Shown: positions 32,913 to 42,330, counted from the first letter of the stretch. The stretch: DNA of 64,000 nucleotides from Cohnella ginsengisoli (GCF_029525555.1 NZ_JAPDHZ010000002.1:905868-969867), one strand, 5' to 3'. A program made the numbers and translations. The notes: generated by a model not told the origin, from the letters alone.

Positions 32913-33503
32913 ATGCAAATCAGACCCGCAAGGCTTGCCGACGGCGCAGCGGCAGCCAGGCTCGTGCTGCTGGCCATCGAAGACATCGCCTTTAGGCTCA
33001 CAGGCGAACGTACTGAGGCGGCCGTGCTCGCAAAGCTGGCCGAATACTACAGGACGCCGGGCAACCGGTTCAGCGCCGATCGTCATGCGCTGCTCATCGC
33101 CGACGGCGGCGAACCCGCCGGCACCTTCCTGTGCTACGGCGGCGATCAAGCGGACGCGCTCTACGCGCCGATCGCCGAGCGGCTTCGCGCTGAAGGATTC
33201 GGGGACGCCGTGCAGGACCGCGAAGCCGATGAAGACGAATATTATATCGATGCCGTCGCCGTTTTCCCGGCGTATCAAGGCCGCGGATTCGCCAAGGCGC
33301 TCATTCGCCATGCCGAGCTGGAAGCGGCCGCGCGGGGATACGCCGCGATCGCGTTGAACGTCGATATCGGAAAAGAGTACGCGCGCGCCCTGTACGCCCG
33401 GCTCGGGTTCGAGGAAGACAAGCGTATCCGCATTAACGGCCATCCGTACCGGCATATGCGCAAGGCGCTTCGCGTGTCTAGCGCGCACGCGGCAGAATTC
33501 TAA
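32913..33503 (+). CDS. GNAT-family N-acetyltransferase
   Basis: 196 residues. Acetyl-CoA-binding motif A is YYIDAVAVFPAYQGRGFAKAL (V-x-P-x-x-Q-G-R-G-x-G/A), followed by a motif B-like LYARLGFEEDKRI. The N-terminal IRPARLADGAAAARLVL is typical. The substrate cannot be told from sequence. GGAGGG lies nine bases before the ATG. It sits between two tRNA genes on the same strand. Confidence 0.9.
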   Translation: MQIRPARLADGAAAARLVLLAIEDIAFRLTGERTEAAVLAKLAEYYRTPGNRFSADRHALLIADGGEPAGTFLCYGGDQADALYAPIAERLRAEGFGDAVQDREADEDEYYIDAVAVFPAYQGRGFAKALIRHAELEAAARGYAAIALNVDIGKEYARALYARLGFEEDKRIRINGHPYRHMRKALRVSSAHAAEF

Positions 33504-33553
33504 ATTTGGGACTTGAGCGAAGCCTTGTCCCTGTGGTAATATAATCAAGCTGT

Positions 33554-33627
33554 GTCCCAATAGCTCAGCTGGATAGAGCACACGCCTTCTAAGCGTGCGG
33601 TCGGGGGTTCGAATCCCTCTTGGGACG
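33554..33627 (+). tRNA. tRNA-Arg (anticodon TCT)
   Basis: Acceptor GTCCCAA pairs with TTGGGAC, D arm GCTC/GAGC, anticodon stem CACGC/GCGTG with loop CTTCTAA giving TCT (reads AGA), T arm GGGGG-TTCGAAT-CCCTC, discriminator G. CCA is not encoded. A weak TAATATAAT-type -10 lies about ten bases upstream. Confidence 0.95.
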
Positions 33628-33670
33628 TGTTTCATTTACGCAAGACTGACTTTGCTGATAATATCGTTCA

Positions 33671-33714
33671 AAACCCGCAAAGCCTTGATATCAAAGGCTT
33701 TGCGGGTTTTTTGT
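33671..33714 (+). terminator. Terminator after tRNA-Arg
   Basis: ACCCGCAAAGCCTTGA ... TCAAAGGCTTTGCGGGT followed by TTTTTT; a long, nearly perfect stem about 45 bases after the tRNA. Confidence 0.9.
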
Positions 33715-33765
33715 TACTAACGGCGAAGCTTCCGTTCCCCGTTCCGGTCGATCCGCTCGTGCAAA

Positions 33766-33808
33766 ACAATAAAAATCCCCGCGCCTCGCGCACGAGACTC
33801 GGGGACTT
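33766..33808 (-). terminator. Terminator after tdk
   Basis: Minus strand TCCCCGAGTCTCG ... CGAGGCGCGGGGA then TTTTTATTG, 25-30 bases after the tdk stop. Confidence 0.8.
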
Positions 33809-33834
33809 CCATTTGCTCCGTCCAAACCATGCGT

Positions 33835-34424
33835 TCAGAGTCCGCCTTGGAACGTCTTGCGATAGCAGCTCCGGCACACCGGCTTATAATCGTCGTTGCC
33901 GCCGATCATAATCTGGTCGCCTTCGTTCACCGGCACGCCATTGACGGACCGGACCACCATCGTCGCCTTGCGGTCGCAGTGCCAGCAGATCGTTTTGATC
34001 TCTTCGATCTTGTCCGCGTTGACGAGCAGGTTGTAGCTGCCTTCGAACAGCTCGTTGCGAAAGTCGTTTTTGAGGCCGAACGCCATGACGGGAATGTCGA
34101 GCTCGTCGACGATCCACGTGAGCTCCAGCACCTGCCGCTTATTGAGAAACTGGGCTTCGTCCACGAGCACGCAGGAGATGCGCTGCCCGTCGCCGCTTTG
34201 CTCCCGCCGGACCCACTCGAACAGGTCGGTATCCGCGTCCACCGGGATCGCCGGGCGAGTCAGTCCGGTTCGCGATCCGACGAGATTGGCCCCGATACGG
34301 GTGTCGATGGCCGGGGTAAAAGAAGCACGCGCTTCCCTTGTTCTTCGTAATTGTGCGCCACTTTGATGATCTCGATCGATTTCCCGCTGTTCATTGTGCC
34401 ATACTTGAAGTATAAATGTGCCAA
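33835..34424 (-). CDS. tdk: Thymidine kinase, frameshifted
   Basis: Type II thymidine kinase phosphorylating thymidine to dTMP (salvage). Motifs: P-loop [11 protein letters not shown], Walker B region [16 protein letters not shown], lasso-region zinc cysteines CWHCDRK and VCRSCYRK. Start TTG at 34424 (LAHLYFKYG) with GGAGG eight bases upstream. The frame breaks in AAAA (34318-34321 on +): one more A would give [14 protein letters not shown]. This is the only clear missing-base case in the window. About 196 residues. The N-terminus resembles the E. coli-type Tdk more than the Bacillus one. Confidence 0.9.
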
Positions 34425-34553
34425 GCCGTCTGCCTCCATGCTGCCATGTTCTAGCGTTCAATCGCTTCCTACTATTATAACACCGATCGCGCGCCGCGGT
34501 GACGGCGCAGGCTTTGCGAAGGACACACTCGTCTATGGAGGTTTTTCTGCAAA

Positions 34554-34982
34554 ATGGGAATCTGGCTGATCTATGCATTGCTTTCCGCCGCGGCCGCCGC
34601 GCTCGTCGCCATCTTCGGGAAAGTCGGATTGCAAAATATCGATTCGAACGCGGCGACTGCCGTGCGCTCGGTCATTATGGCCGTCTTCATGCTCGGCGTC
34701 GTGGTCGTCCAGGGCAAGTGGAGCGAGATGGGCACGATCTGGGGACATAAGCGGGCATTAGGCTTCGTCGCGCTCAGCGGCGTGGCTGGCGCCGTATCCT
34801 GGATGTTTTATTTTCTTGCCCTCAAGTACGGCAAGGTCGCGCAGGTCGGGCCGGTCGACAAGCTCAGCGTGGTCATCGCGGCGATGCTCGCTTTTCTATT
34901 CCTCGGCGAAAAAATCACGCCGCTGAACGGGATCGGCATCGGGCTGATTACGGTCGGGGTTATCCTGACAGCGCTGAAGTAA
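34554..34982 (+). CDS. Small EamA-family membrane protein
   Basis: 142 residues with four to five hydrophobic helices (LIYALLSAAAAALVAIFG, VRSVIMAVFMLGVVVVQG, LGFVALSGVAGAVSWMFYFLAL, LSVVIAAMLAFLFLGE, IGIGLITVGVILTAL). The final part has the EamA signature P-x-x-K-L-S/LGEKITPLNGIGIGLI. It corresponds to a single EamA half-unit, so it would act as a dimer; substrate unknown. GGAGG lies 12 bases before the ATG. Convergent with and overlapping the 3' end of the lipoprotein gene by about 20 bases. Confidence 0.85.
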   Translation: MGIWLIYALLSAAAAALVAIFGKVGLQNIDSNAATAVRSVIMAVFMLGVVVVQGKWSEMGTIWGHKRALGFVALSGVAGAVSWMFYFLALKYGKVAQVGPVDKLSVVIAAMLAFLFLGEKITPLNGIGIGLITVGVILTALK

Positions 34983-35938
34983 GCAAGCCGCTCAACGTTC
35001 GCCGTACATCCATGTATAAAAAAGCGATCATCGTCTCGGCTACCGCTTGATCCGATTCGGCGTAACCCGTTCTGGCGCTCCGGAACAAGCTGCCGCCCTC
35101 GTGCTCTTCGTACGCCGCTCCAAGCACGCCGTATCCGCCATGCCCCTCCCCCTGGAGATTCCGTAAATTCGATCATGCGGTCCCCGACTCGTTTCGAGGT
35201 CAGGTATGCCTTCGGCGATTCGGCAGGAAACCCCTGCTCCTCCGCCCATTTCGCCAGCTTGGGAAAGTAAGCGCCGATATCGGCGATCGCGCAGCCTTGA
35301 CAGCCGCCCGCCGTGTCGATCGTATCCAAAAATCGTCCCGGGTCCGCCGGATCTGCGGCGTGCAAGCCGAAAGAACCGTCCGCGCCCACGACGCCGCTGG
35401 CCATCCAGCCCTTGGGGGCCAGCATCATGAATCCGCGCTCGTCGTAGCCGAGATTCATCCAATAGACGGCGAGTTTCGAAGCCAGCTCCTTCGGTACTAC
35501 GAACGCCTGCGCGGGCAGATCCGCCACGGGCAGAATCGACGTCGAGGATCCCTCGACGTCGACGCCGTACTCGGTCGGCACGCCGATCAGCGGCAGCGTG
35601 ACGGCCGCTTTTCCGTCCGCGCCGCCAAAAGTTATCGTACGTGATTCGCTCGCATTGGGAGCTGCCGCGCGTTCCGCTGCTGTCGGGGCCGCTGACGCCG
35701 CCGCACTGGCTATCGCAGTCGGGCCGCCTTTCATCGATTCGTCCGAAGCAGGGTCGACCGCCGACGCATTTCCTGCCGTAGGCGTTCCCTGGACGATGAC
35801 TGCGTCAGTGGCGACATTCCGCGCCTCCTCCGCCCCGTTCTTCGCGCCGCATGCGCCCAGCCAAGCCGGCGCCATGACGAACAGCGCGGCGATGACGATC
35901 CGCCGCGCTGCCGTATGTCTAAATGAGGTCTCGCGCAT
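34960..35938 (-). CDS. Putative lipoprotein of unknown function, frameshifted
   Basis: About 325 residues. N-terminal signal (IVIAALFVMAPAWLGACG) with lipobox L-G-A-C, then a Thr/Ala/Ser-rich linker to about residue 100, then a folded domain (VTLPLIGVPTEYGVDVEG, AVYWMNLGYDERGFMMLAP, FGLHAADPADPGRFL). It vaguely recalls DUF4850 proteins, from memory only. Frame breaks in five C (35148-35152); four give ESPGEGHGGYGVLGAAYEEHE and a stop at 34960. A second over-called run at 35018-35023 would instead end the protein at 34992. GGGAG precedes the ATG. Confidence 0.7.
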
Positions 35939-36025
35939 ATCGCCAGGCTCCCTTATTTTTCCGTTTGGAAAATAAGACGAGACGACGGTCCGCCGAGTTG
36001 CACGACGCCGATGACGACTTTCCGA

Positions 36026-36160
36026 TTATCGGTTGTGGGGCGACGCTGGCGCGTTTTGCGCCGGATGGTTGCCTTCCGTCGCCTTAATCACCGCTTCGGC
36101 GAATTCCTCGCCCCGCTCGGCGTAGCTGTTGCCTTTGTTCTTCTTCCTTTTGCCAGGCAT
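36026..36160 (-). CDS. Small basic protein, 44 residues
   Basis: A short gene not obvious from length alone: the ATG at 36160 has a strong GGAGGAGG seven bases upstream and reads MPGKRKKNKGNSYAERGEEF... to a TAA at 36026. The first ten residues are strongly basic, the rest is hydrophilic with a helical GEEFAEAVIKATEG segment. No family recognised; small spore proteins often look like this, but that is a guess. Confidence 0.55.
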   Translation of the reverse strand: MPGKRKKNKGNSYAERGEEFAEAVIKATEGNHPAQNAPASPHNR

Positions 36161-36198
36161 GCAAGTCCCTCCTCCCGCATCTTAAGCTGACCGGCTTG

Positions 36199-36549
36199 TC
36201 AGACGAGCGCCTGCTCGAGCGCCTCCCGTACTTCGCCGATCGCGACGATCTGCCGGCCGAAGACGTGCCTGTCTTCTCCCGCCGCATGGTCAGGTCCGCT
36301 GAACAACTGCTCCGTCACGTCCTCGGTGGCGGCATAGACGGGAAGATCGACGACGCCGATGACGCCCGGCTCGAGATAGGAGTCCTCCTTCATGACGCGG
36401 ACGAGCTGCAGCCTGCCGTCGTCTTCCTTGCGGAAGTAAGCCAACAGACGCGGCGCGCGCGCAAGGTCGGTATGCACCTCTACCTCGCCGTACAATTGCC
36501 TGCCCCTCGCCAGCACTCTTCGAAAAGCGGCGTGCCTCACCGTCAACAT
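36199..36549 (-). CDS. Hypothetical protein, 116 residues
   Basis: Soluble, mixed alpha/beta sequence starting MLTVRHAAFRRVLARGRQ, with YFRKEDDGRLQLVRVMKED and a C-terminal GRQIVAIGEVREALEQAL. GGAGAGG lies eight bases before the ATG, and it is close to the small gene at 36026-36160 on the same strand. I recognise no family or catalytic motif. Confidence 0.6.
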   Translation of the reverse strand: MLTVRHAAFRRVLARGRQLYGEVEVHTDLARAPRLLAYFRKEDDGRLQLVRVMKEDSYLEPGVIGVVDLPVYAATEDVTEQLFSGPDHAAGEDRHVFGRQIVAIGEVREALEQALV

Positions 36550-36699
36550 GGCCGCATCCTCTCCTTTCGGGCGCCCGTTCTTATATTTTCCGCAAGGACA
36601 GACATTTTACTCTGAATTCCGAATACACATCTTTTGATTGGTCCTGCCCCATTCATTAGGCAGCCAGGCAGATACCAGCGGGGGAGGTTGCGATAGGCC

Positions 36700-38554
36700 A
36701 TGTGCGGAATAACAGGCTGGATCGATTGGAACCGGGACTTGACGCAACAGGCCGACGTGCTCGAGCGCATGACGGAAACGCTGGAGCTGCGCGGCCCCGA
36801 CGCCTCGGGCACTTGGCTCTCCCGCCATTGCGCGTTCGGGCATCGGCGCTTGTCCGTCATGGATCCGGCGAACGGCGCGCAGCCGATGGTACGTCCGTCG
36901 AAAGAGGCGGAGGACCGCGACTGCGTCATCGTGTATAACGGAGAATTGTACAACGCGCCCGAGCTCAAAAGAGAGCTGCTCTCTCTCGGCTACGCGTTCA
37001 AGACGAGCTGCGATACGGAAGTGCTGCTGCAAGCTTACGTAGAGTGGGGCCCGGCCTGCGTGGAGCGGCTCAACGGCATCTTCGCGTTCGCCGTCTGGCA
37101 TTCGCTCGAACAGACGCTGTTCGCCGCGCGCGACCGGCTTGGCGTCAAGCCGTTCTTCTACCGTCACGACGATGGCCGTCTGCTGTTCGGCTCGGAGCCG
37201 AAGGCCGTGCTGGCGCACCCGGACATAGAGCCGGAGATCGACGGCGAGGGACTCGCCGAGCTGTTCGTGCTCGGCCCCGCGAGGACGCCGGGCCACGGCA
37301 TCTGGCGCGGACTGTCCGAGCTGAAGCCGGGCCAGACGCTCGCTTTCGACCGAAACGGCCTGCGCATCCGGACGTACTGGCAGCTCGAGAGCCGGGAGCA
37401 CGAGGACGATGAAGCCGCGACGGCCGCGCGCATCGGCGAGCTGCTCGCGGATACGCTCGAGCGTCAGCTCGCCTCCGACGTGCCGGTGTGCACGCTGCTG
37501 TCCGGCGGGCTGGACTCCAGCGCCTTGACCGCCCTCGCTGTCGCCTATTACAATCGCACGGGACAAGGCAACGTCGACACATACTCGGTAGACTACGTCG
37601 ACAACGACAAGCACTTCAAGGCGCACGCCTTCCAGCCGAACGCCGACGCGCCCTGGATCGAGCGGATGGTCGAGCATCTGCGCACGGTCCACCATCCGAT
37701 CGCGTTCGATACGCCCGAGCTCGTCGAAGCGTTGGAAGCGGCGGTACGGGCCAAGGATTACCCGGGGATGGCGGATATCGACGCGTCTTTGTACTTGTTC
37801 TGCAGGGAGATTAAAAAGGGCGCGACCGTTGCCGTCTCCGGCGAAGCCGCGGACGAAGTGTTCGGCGGCTATCCTTGGTTCCACCGCAAGGAAGCGCTGG
37901 AAGCGAACACGTTCCCTTGGTCGCTGTCCGTGGATCTCCGGGAGAGCATCCTGTCGCCCGGCGTTCTCGAGACGGTCCGGCCGCGTGAATACGTGGCCGA
38001 CCGCTACGCGCAGGCCGTGAGCGAGGTGCCGGCGCTGCCCGGCGAAAACGAGGAGCAGCGGCTCATGCGCCGCATGTCGTACCTGAACATCACCCGGTTC
38101 ATGCCCACGCTGCTGGACCGCAAGGACCGGATGAGCATGGCCGCAGGGCTTGAAGTGCGGGTGCCTTACTGCGATCACCGCCTGGTCGATTACGTGTTCA
38201 ACGTCCCGTGGAAAATCAAGCAGGCCGGCGACCGGGAGAAGGGCATTCTCCGCAAGTCGCTCGAAGGCGTACTGCCGCACGACGTGTTATACCGCAAAAA
38301 AGAGTCCTTATCCGAAGACGCATAATCCGAATTACTTGTCCGCGGTGAAAACGCGCCTGCTGGAACGTCTTGACGACGCGTCGTCTCCGCTGCTGCAGCT
38401 GATCGACGGGAAAAAGGTCCGCCAAATCGCCGAGACGGCGGATGCCAGCACGAACCTGCCCTGGTTCGGCCAGCTCATGAGCGGCCCGCAATTGTTCGCT
38501 TACCTGCTGCAGGTCGATTACTGGCTGCGATCGTACAAAGTCAGGCTTGTCTAG
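36700..38554 (+). CDS. asnB: Asparagine synthase (glutamine-hydrolysing), frameshifted
   Basis: AsnB converts aspartate to asparagine with ATP and glutamine. N-terminal class II glutaminase begins MCGITGW with the catalytic Cys2; glutaminase segments include FGHRRLSVMDP and YNGELYN; the synthetase PP-loop reads TLLSGGLDSSALTAL; GEAADEVFGGYPWF and MAAGLEVRVPYCDH follow. The frame breaks in six A (38296-38301); five give YRKKSPYPKTHNPNYLSAV and continue to 38554, for about 617 residues. GGGGGAGG lies 12 bases before the ATG. Confidence 0.94.
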
Positions 38555-38576
38555 CAAATTTCTCAATAAAACGACT

Positions 38577-38620
38577 AAAAGGATGGAGCAGAATCCGATT
38601 CTGCTCCATCCTTTTGCGTT
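38577..38620 (+). terminator. Terminator after asnB
   Basis: AAAAGGATGGAGCAGAATC-c-GATTCTGCTCCATCCTTTT: a 19-bp perfect stem with a T-rich end, 22 bases after the asnB stop. Its symmetry allows termination from both sides. Confidence 0.9.
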
Positions 38621-38686
38621 TTGATCGATGGCTGCCATATAGCCGGCCAGCAAGCGCGATCGCGCGAAGGCGGTTAACGGCCGACG

Positions 38687-38931
38687 TAGTCCTAACGGAG
38701 ACTACTTGATACGCACAGGCAGCCAGGATGGCAGAAGTAGTCCTATCCAAGACTACTTTCACGCGCAGACTGCCTTGCAGGCTGAATTAGTCTTAACAGA
38801 GACTATTTTCGCGCACAGGCTGCCAGTATGGCAAAAGTAGTCCTATCCAAGACTACTTTCACGCGCAGACTGCCTTGCAGGCTGAATTAGTCTTAACGGA
38901 GACTATTTTCGCGCACAGGCTGCTAGTATGG
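38687..38931. repeat. Hairpin repeat array, 100-bp unit (family B), left part
   Basis: Direct repeats with exact 100-bp spacing (TAGTCCTATCC at 38738 and 38838). Each unit is two related 50-bp halves: one with AAAGTAGTC-ctatccaa-GACTACTTT and spacer ACGCGCAGACTGCCTTGCAG, the other with TTAGTC-ttaacgga-GACTATTTT and spacer CGCGCACAGGCTGCCAGTAT. A degenerate copy starts at 38687. The array is cut at 38931 by the insertion sequence. Confidence 0.9.
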
Positions 38932-40299
38932 GTCAAGTCCATATTTATGTGTAAAATCCTCGTCGACGAATTTTGTTGCTTACTTTTGATTCTTCGCACG
39001 CTCTTTCTGCCACGCATGGTACCTTGTCATGTCCATGAAGCGCTTGTTGCTCCATAATTCTTCGAGCTCCATGAGCACGGCACCGATTAATCGGATAACC
39101 GATTCACGGTTCGGAAAAATCTGTATAACCGATTCTCGCCGACGGATCTCCCGGTTGACTCGCTCCATGCCGTTCGAGGTCCGGATTCTTACCCGGTACT
39201 CTTCCGGGTATGCCAGTACCGCTGTGGCGTCGTCAAATCCTCGCTCCAGCGTCTCCATGGCCTTTGGCGCTTTCTCCTGGTACATCTCTTGCGTTTCTTC
39301 CAGCAGCCTTCTCGCGCTCTCCAGGTTCTGCGCTTCGAATATCGAGCGCAGAGCCGCCTTTATTTCGGATTGTAGTGCCTTCGGCGTGACATCTAGAATA
39401 TTTCGCGTAAAATGCGTCTGACACCTTTGCCATGTCGCCCCTTGAAAGTGATGCTTAATCGCTTGGACAAGGCCGCCATGCGTGTCGCTGATGACCAGGT
39501 CTACGCCATGGAGTCCACGCTGCTTCAAGCCCTCAAAGAATGCACTCCAGCTCGCTTCGGACTCGGTATCGTCGATGGAAATTCCAAGCACCTCACGGTT
39601 ACCGTGCTCGTTGATGCCGTAGCCGGTTAACACGCCACGGGAGCGCACCCGACCGTTCTCTCTAACTTTGACATACATGGCGTCCACAATGACAAACGGG
39701 TAGCTCTTTTCCTCCAAGGAACGCGTGCGCCAAGACTCCACCAGCGGATCCAACTGCTTACACAGCTCGCTCACTGTGGATTTCGAAAACGTTGTACCGC
39801 AAAGTTCCTCTGTAATCCGCTGAACCTTCCGCGTCGAGACGCCGTTCACGACCATCTCCATAAGGGATGTCACCAGCGCCTGCTCACTACGTTGATACCG
39901 GGCGAATAGCTCTGTGGAGAACTGGCCGTCTCGAAACCTCGGAACCTCCAGCTGCAGCTTGCCTACCCGTGTCGTTAATCCTCGCGCATAACTGCCGTTT
40001 CGCTGGCCTTGACGGGTTTGCGTACGCTCGTAAGGTTCGGCCTCCAGTTGATCTGTTGCTTGCGCCTTCAACACCTGGTTGAGCACCGTCTCCAGCAGCT
40101 TGGCCACTCCCTCGTCACGTGCCTGTCCAATAAACAATTGATGCAATAGTGCCTCGTCTAGTGTAATCTGATACTGAGCCATGAATAGCCCTCTCCCTTG
40201 AATGTTGTCTCGACAACTCCATTCTAGACGAGGTTCTATTTCATGGCTCTCCTTATTTTCAAGAGGCCATCCATTTTACACAATTATATGGACTCAACT
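38932..40299 (-). mobile_element. IS256-family insertion sequence
   Basis: 1368 bp. Imperfect terminal inverted repeats: left GTCAAGTCCATATTTATGTG, right (reverse complement) GTTGAGTCCATATAATTGTG, both continuing into TAAAAT. A direct duplication CTAGTATGG flanks it (38923-38931 and 40300-40308), 9 bp, or 8 bp if the first C is coincidental; IS256-family elements make 8-9 bp duplications. The sequence outside is one family B repeat unit interrupted by the element. It encodes one intact transposase, so it may be active. Confidence 0.93.
38980..40182 (-). CDS. IS256-family transposase (MULE/DDE)
   Basis: 400 residues, full length. DDE catalytic residues are plausibly Asp in FVIVDAMYVKVRENG, Asp in DLVISDTHGGLVQA and Glu in SNGMERVNREIRRR; the segment WQRCQTHFTRNIL is the family's C/H motif. 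N-terminal helical DNA-binding region contains YERTQTRQGQRNGSYARG. No frameshift, unlike many genes here. An intact frame and recognisable ends suggest recent insertion. Confidence 0.95.
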   Translation of the reverse strand: MAQYQITLDEALLHQLFIGQARDEGVAKLLETVLNQVLKAQATDQLEAEPYERTQTRQGQRNGSYARGLTTRVGKLQLEVPRFRDGQFSTELFARYQRSEQALVTSLMEMVVNGVSTRKVQRITEELCGTTFSKSTVSELCKQLDPLVESWRTRSLEEKSYPFVIVDAMYVKVRENGRVRSRGVLTGYGINEHGNREVLGISIDDTESEASWSAFFEGLKQRGLHGVDLVISDTHGGLVQAIKHHFQGATWQRCQTHFTRNILDVTPKALQSEIKAALRSIFEAQNLESARRLLEETQEMYQEKAPKAMETLERGFDDATAVLAYPEEYRVRIRTSNGMERVNREIRRRESVIQIFPNRESVIRLIGAVLMELEELWSNKRFMDMTRYHAWQKERAKNQK

Positions 40300-40590
40300 C
40301 TAGTATGGCAAAAGTAGTCCTATCCAAGACTACTTTCACGCGCAGACTGCCTTGCAGGCTGAGTTAGTCTTAACGGAGACTATTTTCGCGCACAGGCTGC
40401 CAGTATGGCAAAAGTAGTCCTATTCAAGACTACTTTCACGCGCAGACTGCCTTGCAGGCTGAGTTAGTCCTAACGGAGACTACTTTACGCGCACAGGCTG
40501 CCAGTATGGCCAAAGTAGTCCTATCCAAGACTACTTTCACGCGCAGACTGCCTTGCAGGCTGAATTAGTCCTCCCCGAGACTGCTTTACC
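40300..40590. repeat. Hairpin repeat array (family B), right part
   Basis: Continuation of the 38687-38931 array: TAGTCCTAT(T/C)C at 40315, 40415 and 40516, so 100-101-bp units, with the same two hairpins per unit. It decays after about 40580 (CTCCCCGAGACTGCTTTACCG). The following 40590-40738 holds no gene or structure I can support. Confidence 0.9.
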
Positions 40591-40738
40591 GTCGCAGGTT
40601 GGCAAGCCATCCAAGGGCCGAGGAGCAGCGCGAAGAACTGCAGGTGCTTGCGCGTCTCACCGGCGAAGCCGAGTCGGAAACATGTTGAGGGACCCGCTAC
40701 GAGCAGCCTCGTTTCTCCATTTTTGAGCAGCCCGCCGT

Positions 40739-41401
40739 TCAGCGAGCCGCCCCGGGCGCCCCGAGGAGACGAAGCAGCTTCGCCAGCGCTTGCCCGCGGT
40801 GGCTGATCGCGTTTTTTTCGCTGACGCTCAGCTCCGCCATCGCCCGCCCGTGCGAAGGGAGCCAGAACAGCGGATCGTAGCCGAACCCGCCCGCGCCGCG
40901 CGGCGCGCCGGTCACGATGCCTTCGACGGCGCCCTCCGCGCTCAGCGTATCGCCGTCTGGCTTGAAAAGGACGAGGCAGCTGACGAAGCGGGCCGTGCTC
41001 AGCGCCTGCGACGCGCCCCCCGCGATCTCTTCCGGCACGGAAGCCCCCGCTGCGCGCAGCTCACGGATCAGCTTCTCGTTGTTGTCCGCATCGGTAGCGC
41101 CTTCGCCGGCGTATCGCGCCGAAAAGACGCCCGGATCGCCGCCGAGCGCGTCGACGCACAGGCCCGAATCGTCCGCGAGCGCGGGCAGTCCGGTCGCGAG
41201 CGCGACCGTCCTTGCCTTGATCTTGGCGTTCGCCTCGAACGTATCGCCGTCCTCGACGATATCCGGAATATCCCGGCCGCCCTCGAATTCGGTCAGATCG
41301 GCCACCTTCACGCCGAGCGTCTCGAAGGCCGCCCGGAACTCGGCCGTCTTGCCTTTGTTGCGCGTCGCGACGAGCAGCGTATCGCCCGGCGCGAGCCTCA
41401 T
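40739..41401 (-). CDS. rdgB: XTP/dITP diphosphatase (non-canonical purine NTP pyrophosphatase)
   Basis: Ham1/RdgB family; hydrolyses ITP, dITP and XTP to monophosphates and so cleans the nucleotide pool. 220 residues. Signatures: [14 protein letters not shown] (substrate loop), [15 protein letters not shown] with metal-binding Asp, [10 protein letters not shown], and the C-terminal SHRGQAL. The ATG overlaps the rph stop (ATGA), so the two are translationally coupled as in other Bacillota. Confidence 0.97.
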   Translation of the reverse strand: MRLAPGDTLLVATRNKGKTAEFRAAFETLGVKVADLTEFEGGRDIPDIVEDGDTFEANAKIKARTVALATGLPALADDSGLCVDALGGDPGVFSARYAGEGATDADNNEKLIRELRAAGASVPEEIAGGASQALSTARFVSCLVLFKPDGDTLSAEGAVEGIVTGAPRGAGGFGYDPLFWLPSHGRAMAELSVSEKNAISHRGQALAKLLRLLGAPGAAR

Positions 41402-42144
41402 GTCCGCACCGTGCCGATTCGCGCGCCCGCTTCGCCCAGCGCCTGCTTCTGCAGCTCGATCAGTCTGGCGATGCCCGACTCCGCCAGCGCCAGCATGGCG
41501 TCCAGCTCAGCCCGCGTGAACGGCTGCTCTTCGCCCGTCCCCTGCACCTCGACGAACGCGCCGGCGCCCGTCATGACCACGTTCATGTCCACCTTGGCCT
41601 TGGAGTCCTCCGCGTAGTTCAGGTCGAGCAGCGCGGCGTCGCCCAGGACGCCTACGCTGACCGAAGCCAGATAGTCGGTCAGCGGGTACTTCGCGAATGC
41701 ATGGGTGCCCGCGAGCTTGTGAACGGCAAGCGCAAGCGCGATGAACGCGCCCGTAATCGAGGTGGTCCGCGTGCCCCCGTCCGCCTGCAGCACGTCGCAG
41801 TCCAGCGTGATCGTCCGCTCGCCAAGCGCTTCCAGGTTGACGACGGAGCGCAGCGCGCGCCCGATCAATCGCTGGATTTCCATCGTGCGCCCGACTTGCT
41901 TGCCCTTCACCGATTCCCGCTGATTGCGCGAATGCGTCGCTCTCGGCAGCATCGCGTACTCGGCCGTCACCCACCCTTTGCCCTGACCTTTCAGGAACGG
42001 CGGCACGCGCTCCTCGACCGTGGCCGTGACGAGCACCTTCGTATCGCCCATCTCGATCTGTACCGAGCCTTCGGCGTATTTGTTCGGATTCAGCACGACG
42101 GCCATCGGTCTTAGCTCGCCGCGATCTCTTCCGTCCGATCTCAT
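41398..42144 (-). CDS. rph: Ribonuclease PH
   Basis: Phosphorolytic 3'-5' exoribonuclease that trims tRNA 3' ends. 248 residues from the ATG at 42144 ([13 protein letters not shown]), which matches the family start and has GGAGG ten bases upstream; an ATG three codons earlier overlaps that site. Motifs: [40 protein letters not shown], and the phosphate-binding [16 protein letters not shown]. Operon rph-rdgB. Confidence 0.97.
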   Translation of the reverse strand: MRSDGRDRGELRPMAVVLNPNKYAEGSVQIEMGDTKVLVTATVEERVPPFLKGQGKGWVTAEYAMLPRATHSRNQRESVKGKQVGRTMEIQRLIGRALRSVVNLEALGERTITLDCDVLQADGGTRTTSITGAFIALALAVHKLAGTHAFAKYPLTDYLASVSVGVLGDAALLDLNYAEDSKAKVDMNVVMTGAGAFVEVQGTGEEQPFTRAELDAMLALAESGIARLIELQKQALGEAGARIGTVRT

Positions 42145-42269
42145 GAATGCCATTCCTCCTTGAGCTTAAGCGGCGGGACAAGCGTCCCCCCGACAAATCC
42201 ATCCCATTTTACCAGAGTGCAATGGCAAAAGCATCTTCGGACTTATCCAATACGCCAAGGCGAGCTTAC

Positions 42270-42298
42270 GAATGAGCCGACGGATTCAGGGCAACCTA
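42270..42298 (+). promoter_or_regulatory. SigG-like promoter of the ger operon
   Basis: GAATG (42270-42274), 17-base spacer, CAACCTA (42292-42298), fitting the forespore SigG pattern (-35 G-M-A-T-R, -10 C-A-n-n-n-T-A). A start point near 42305 leaves a short leader to the GGAGGT at about 42319 and the gerA-type ATG at 42331. The fit is by eye and such short patterns recur by chance. Confidence 0.45.
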
Positions 42299-42330
42299 AC
42301 CGGGAATGGAAAATGAAAGGAGGTCCCGCC

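Noticed and set aside
36607..38280. A 557-residue minus-strand frame opposite asnB
   Set aside because: Composition is His/Arg/Val-rich as expected for the complement of a GC-rich gene; no motifs, and asnB on + is certain.
38687..40590. Possible CRISPR array
   Set aside because: Spacers between the repeated cores are themselves repeated, the unit is 100 bp, and no cas genes are present.
40590..40738. A plus-strand stretch reading RAEEQREELQVLARLTGEAE as a gene remnant
   Set aside because: Too short, no start or ribosome site, and no family recognised.
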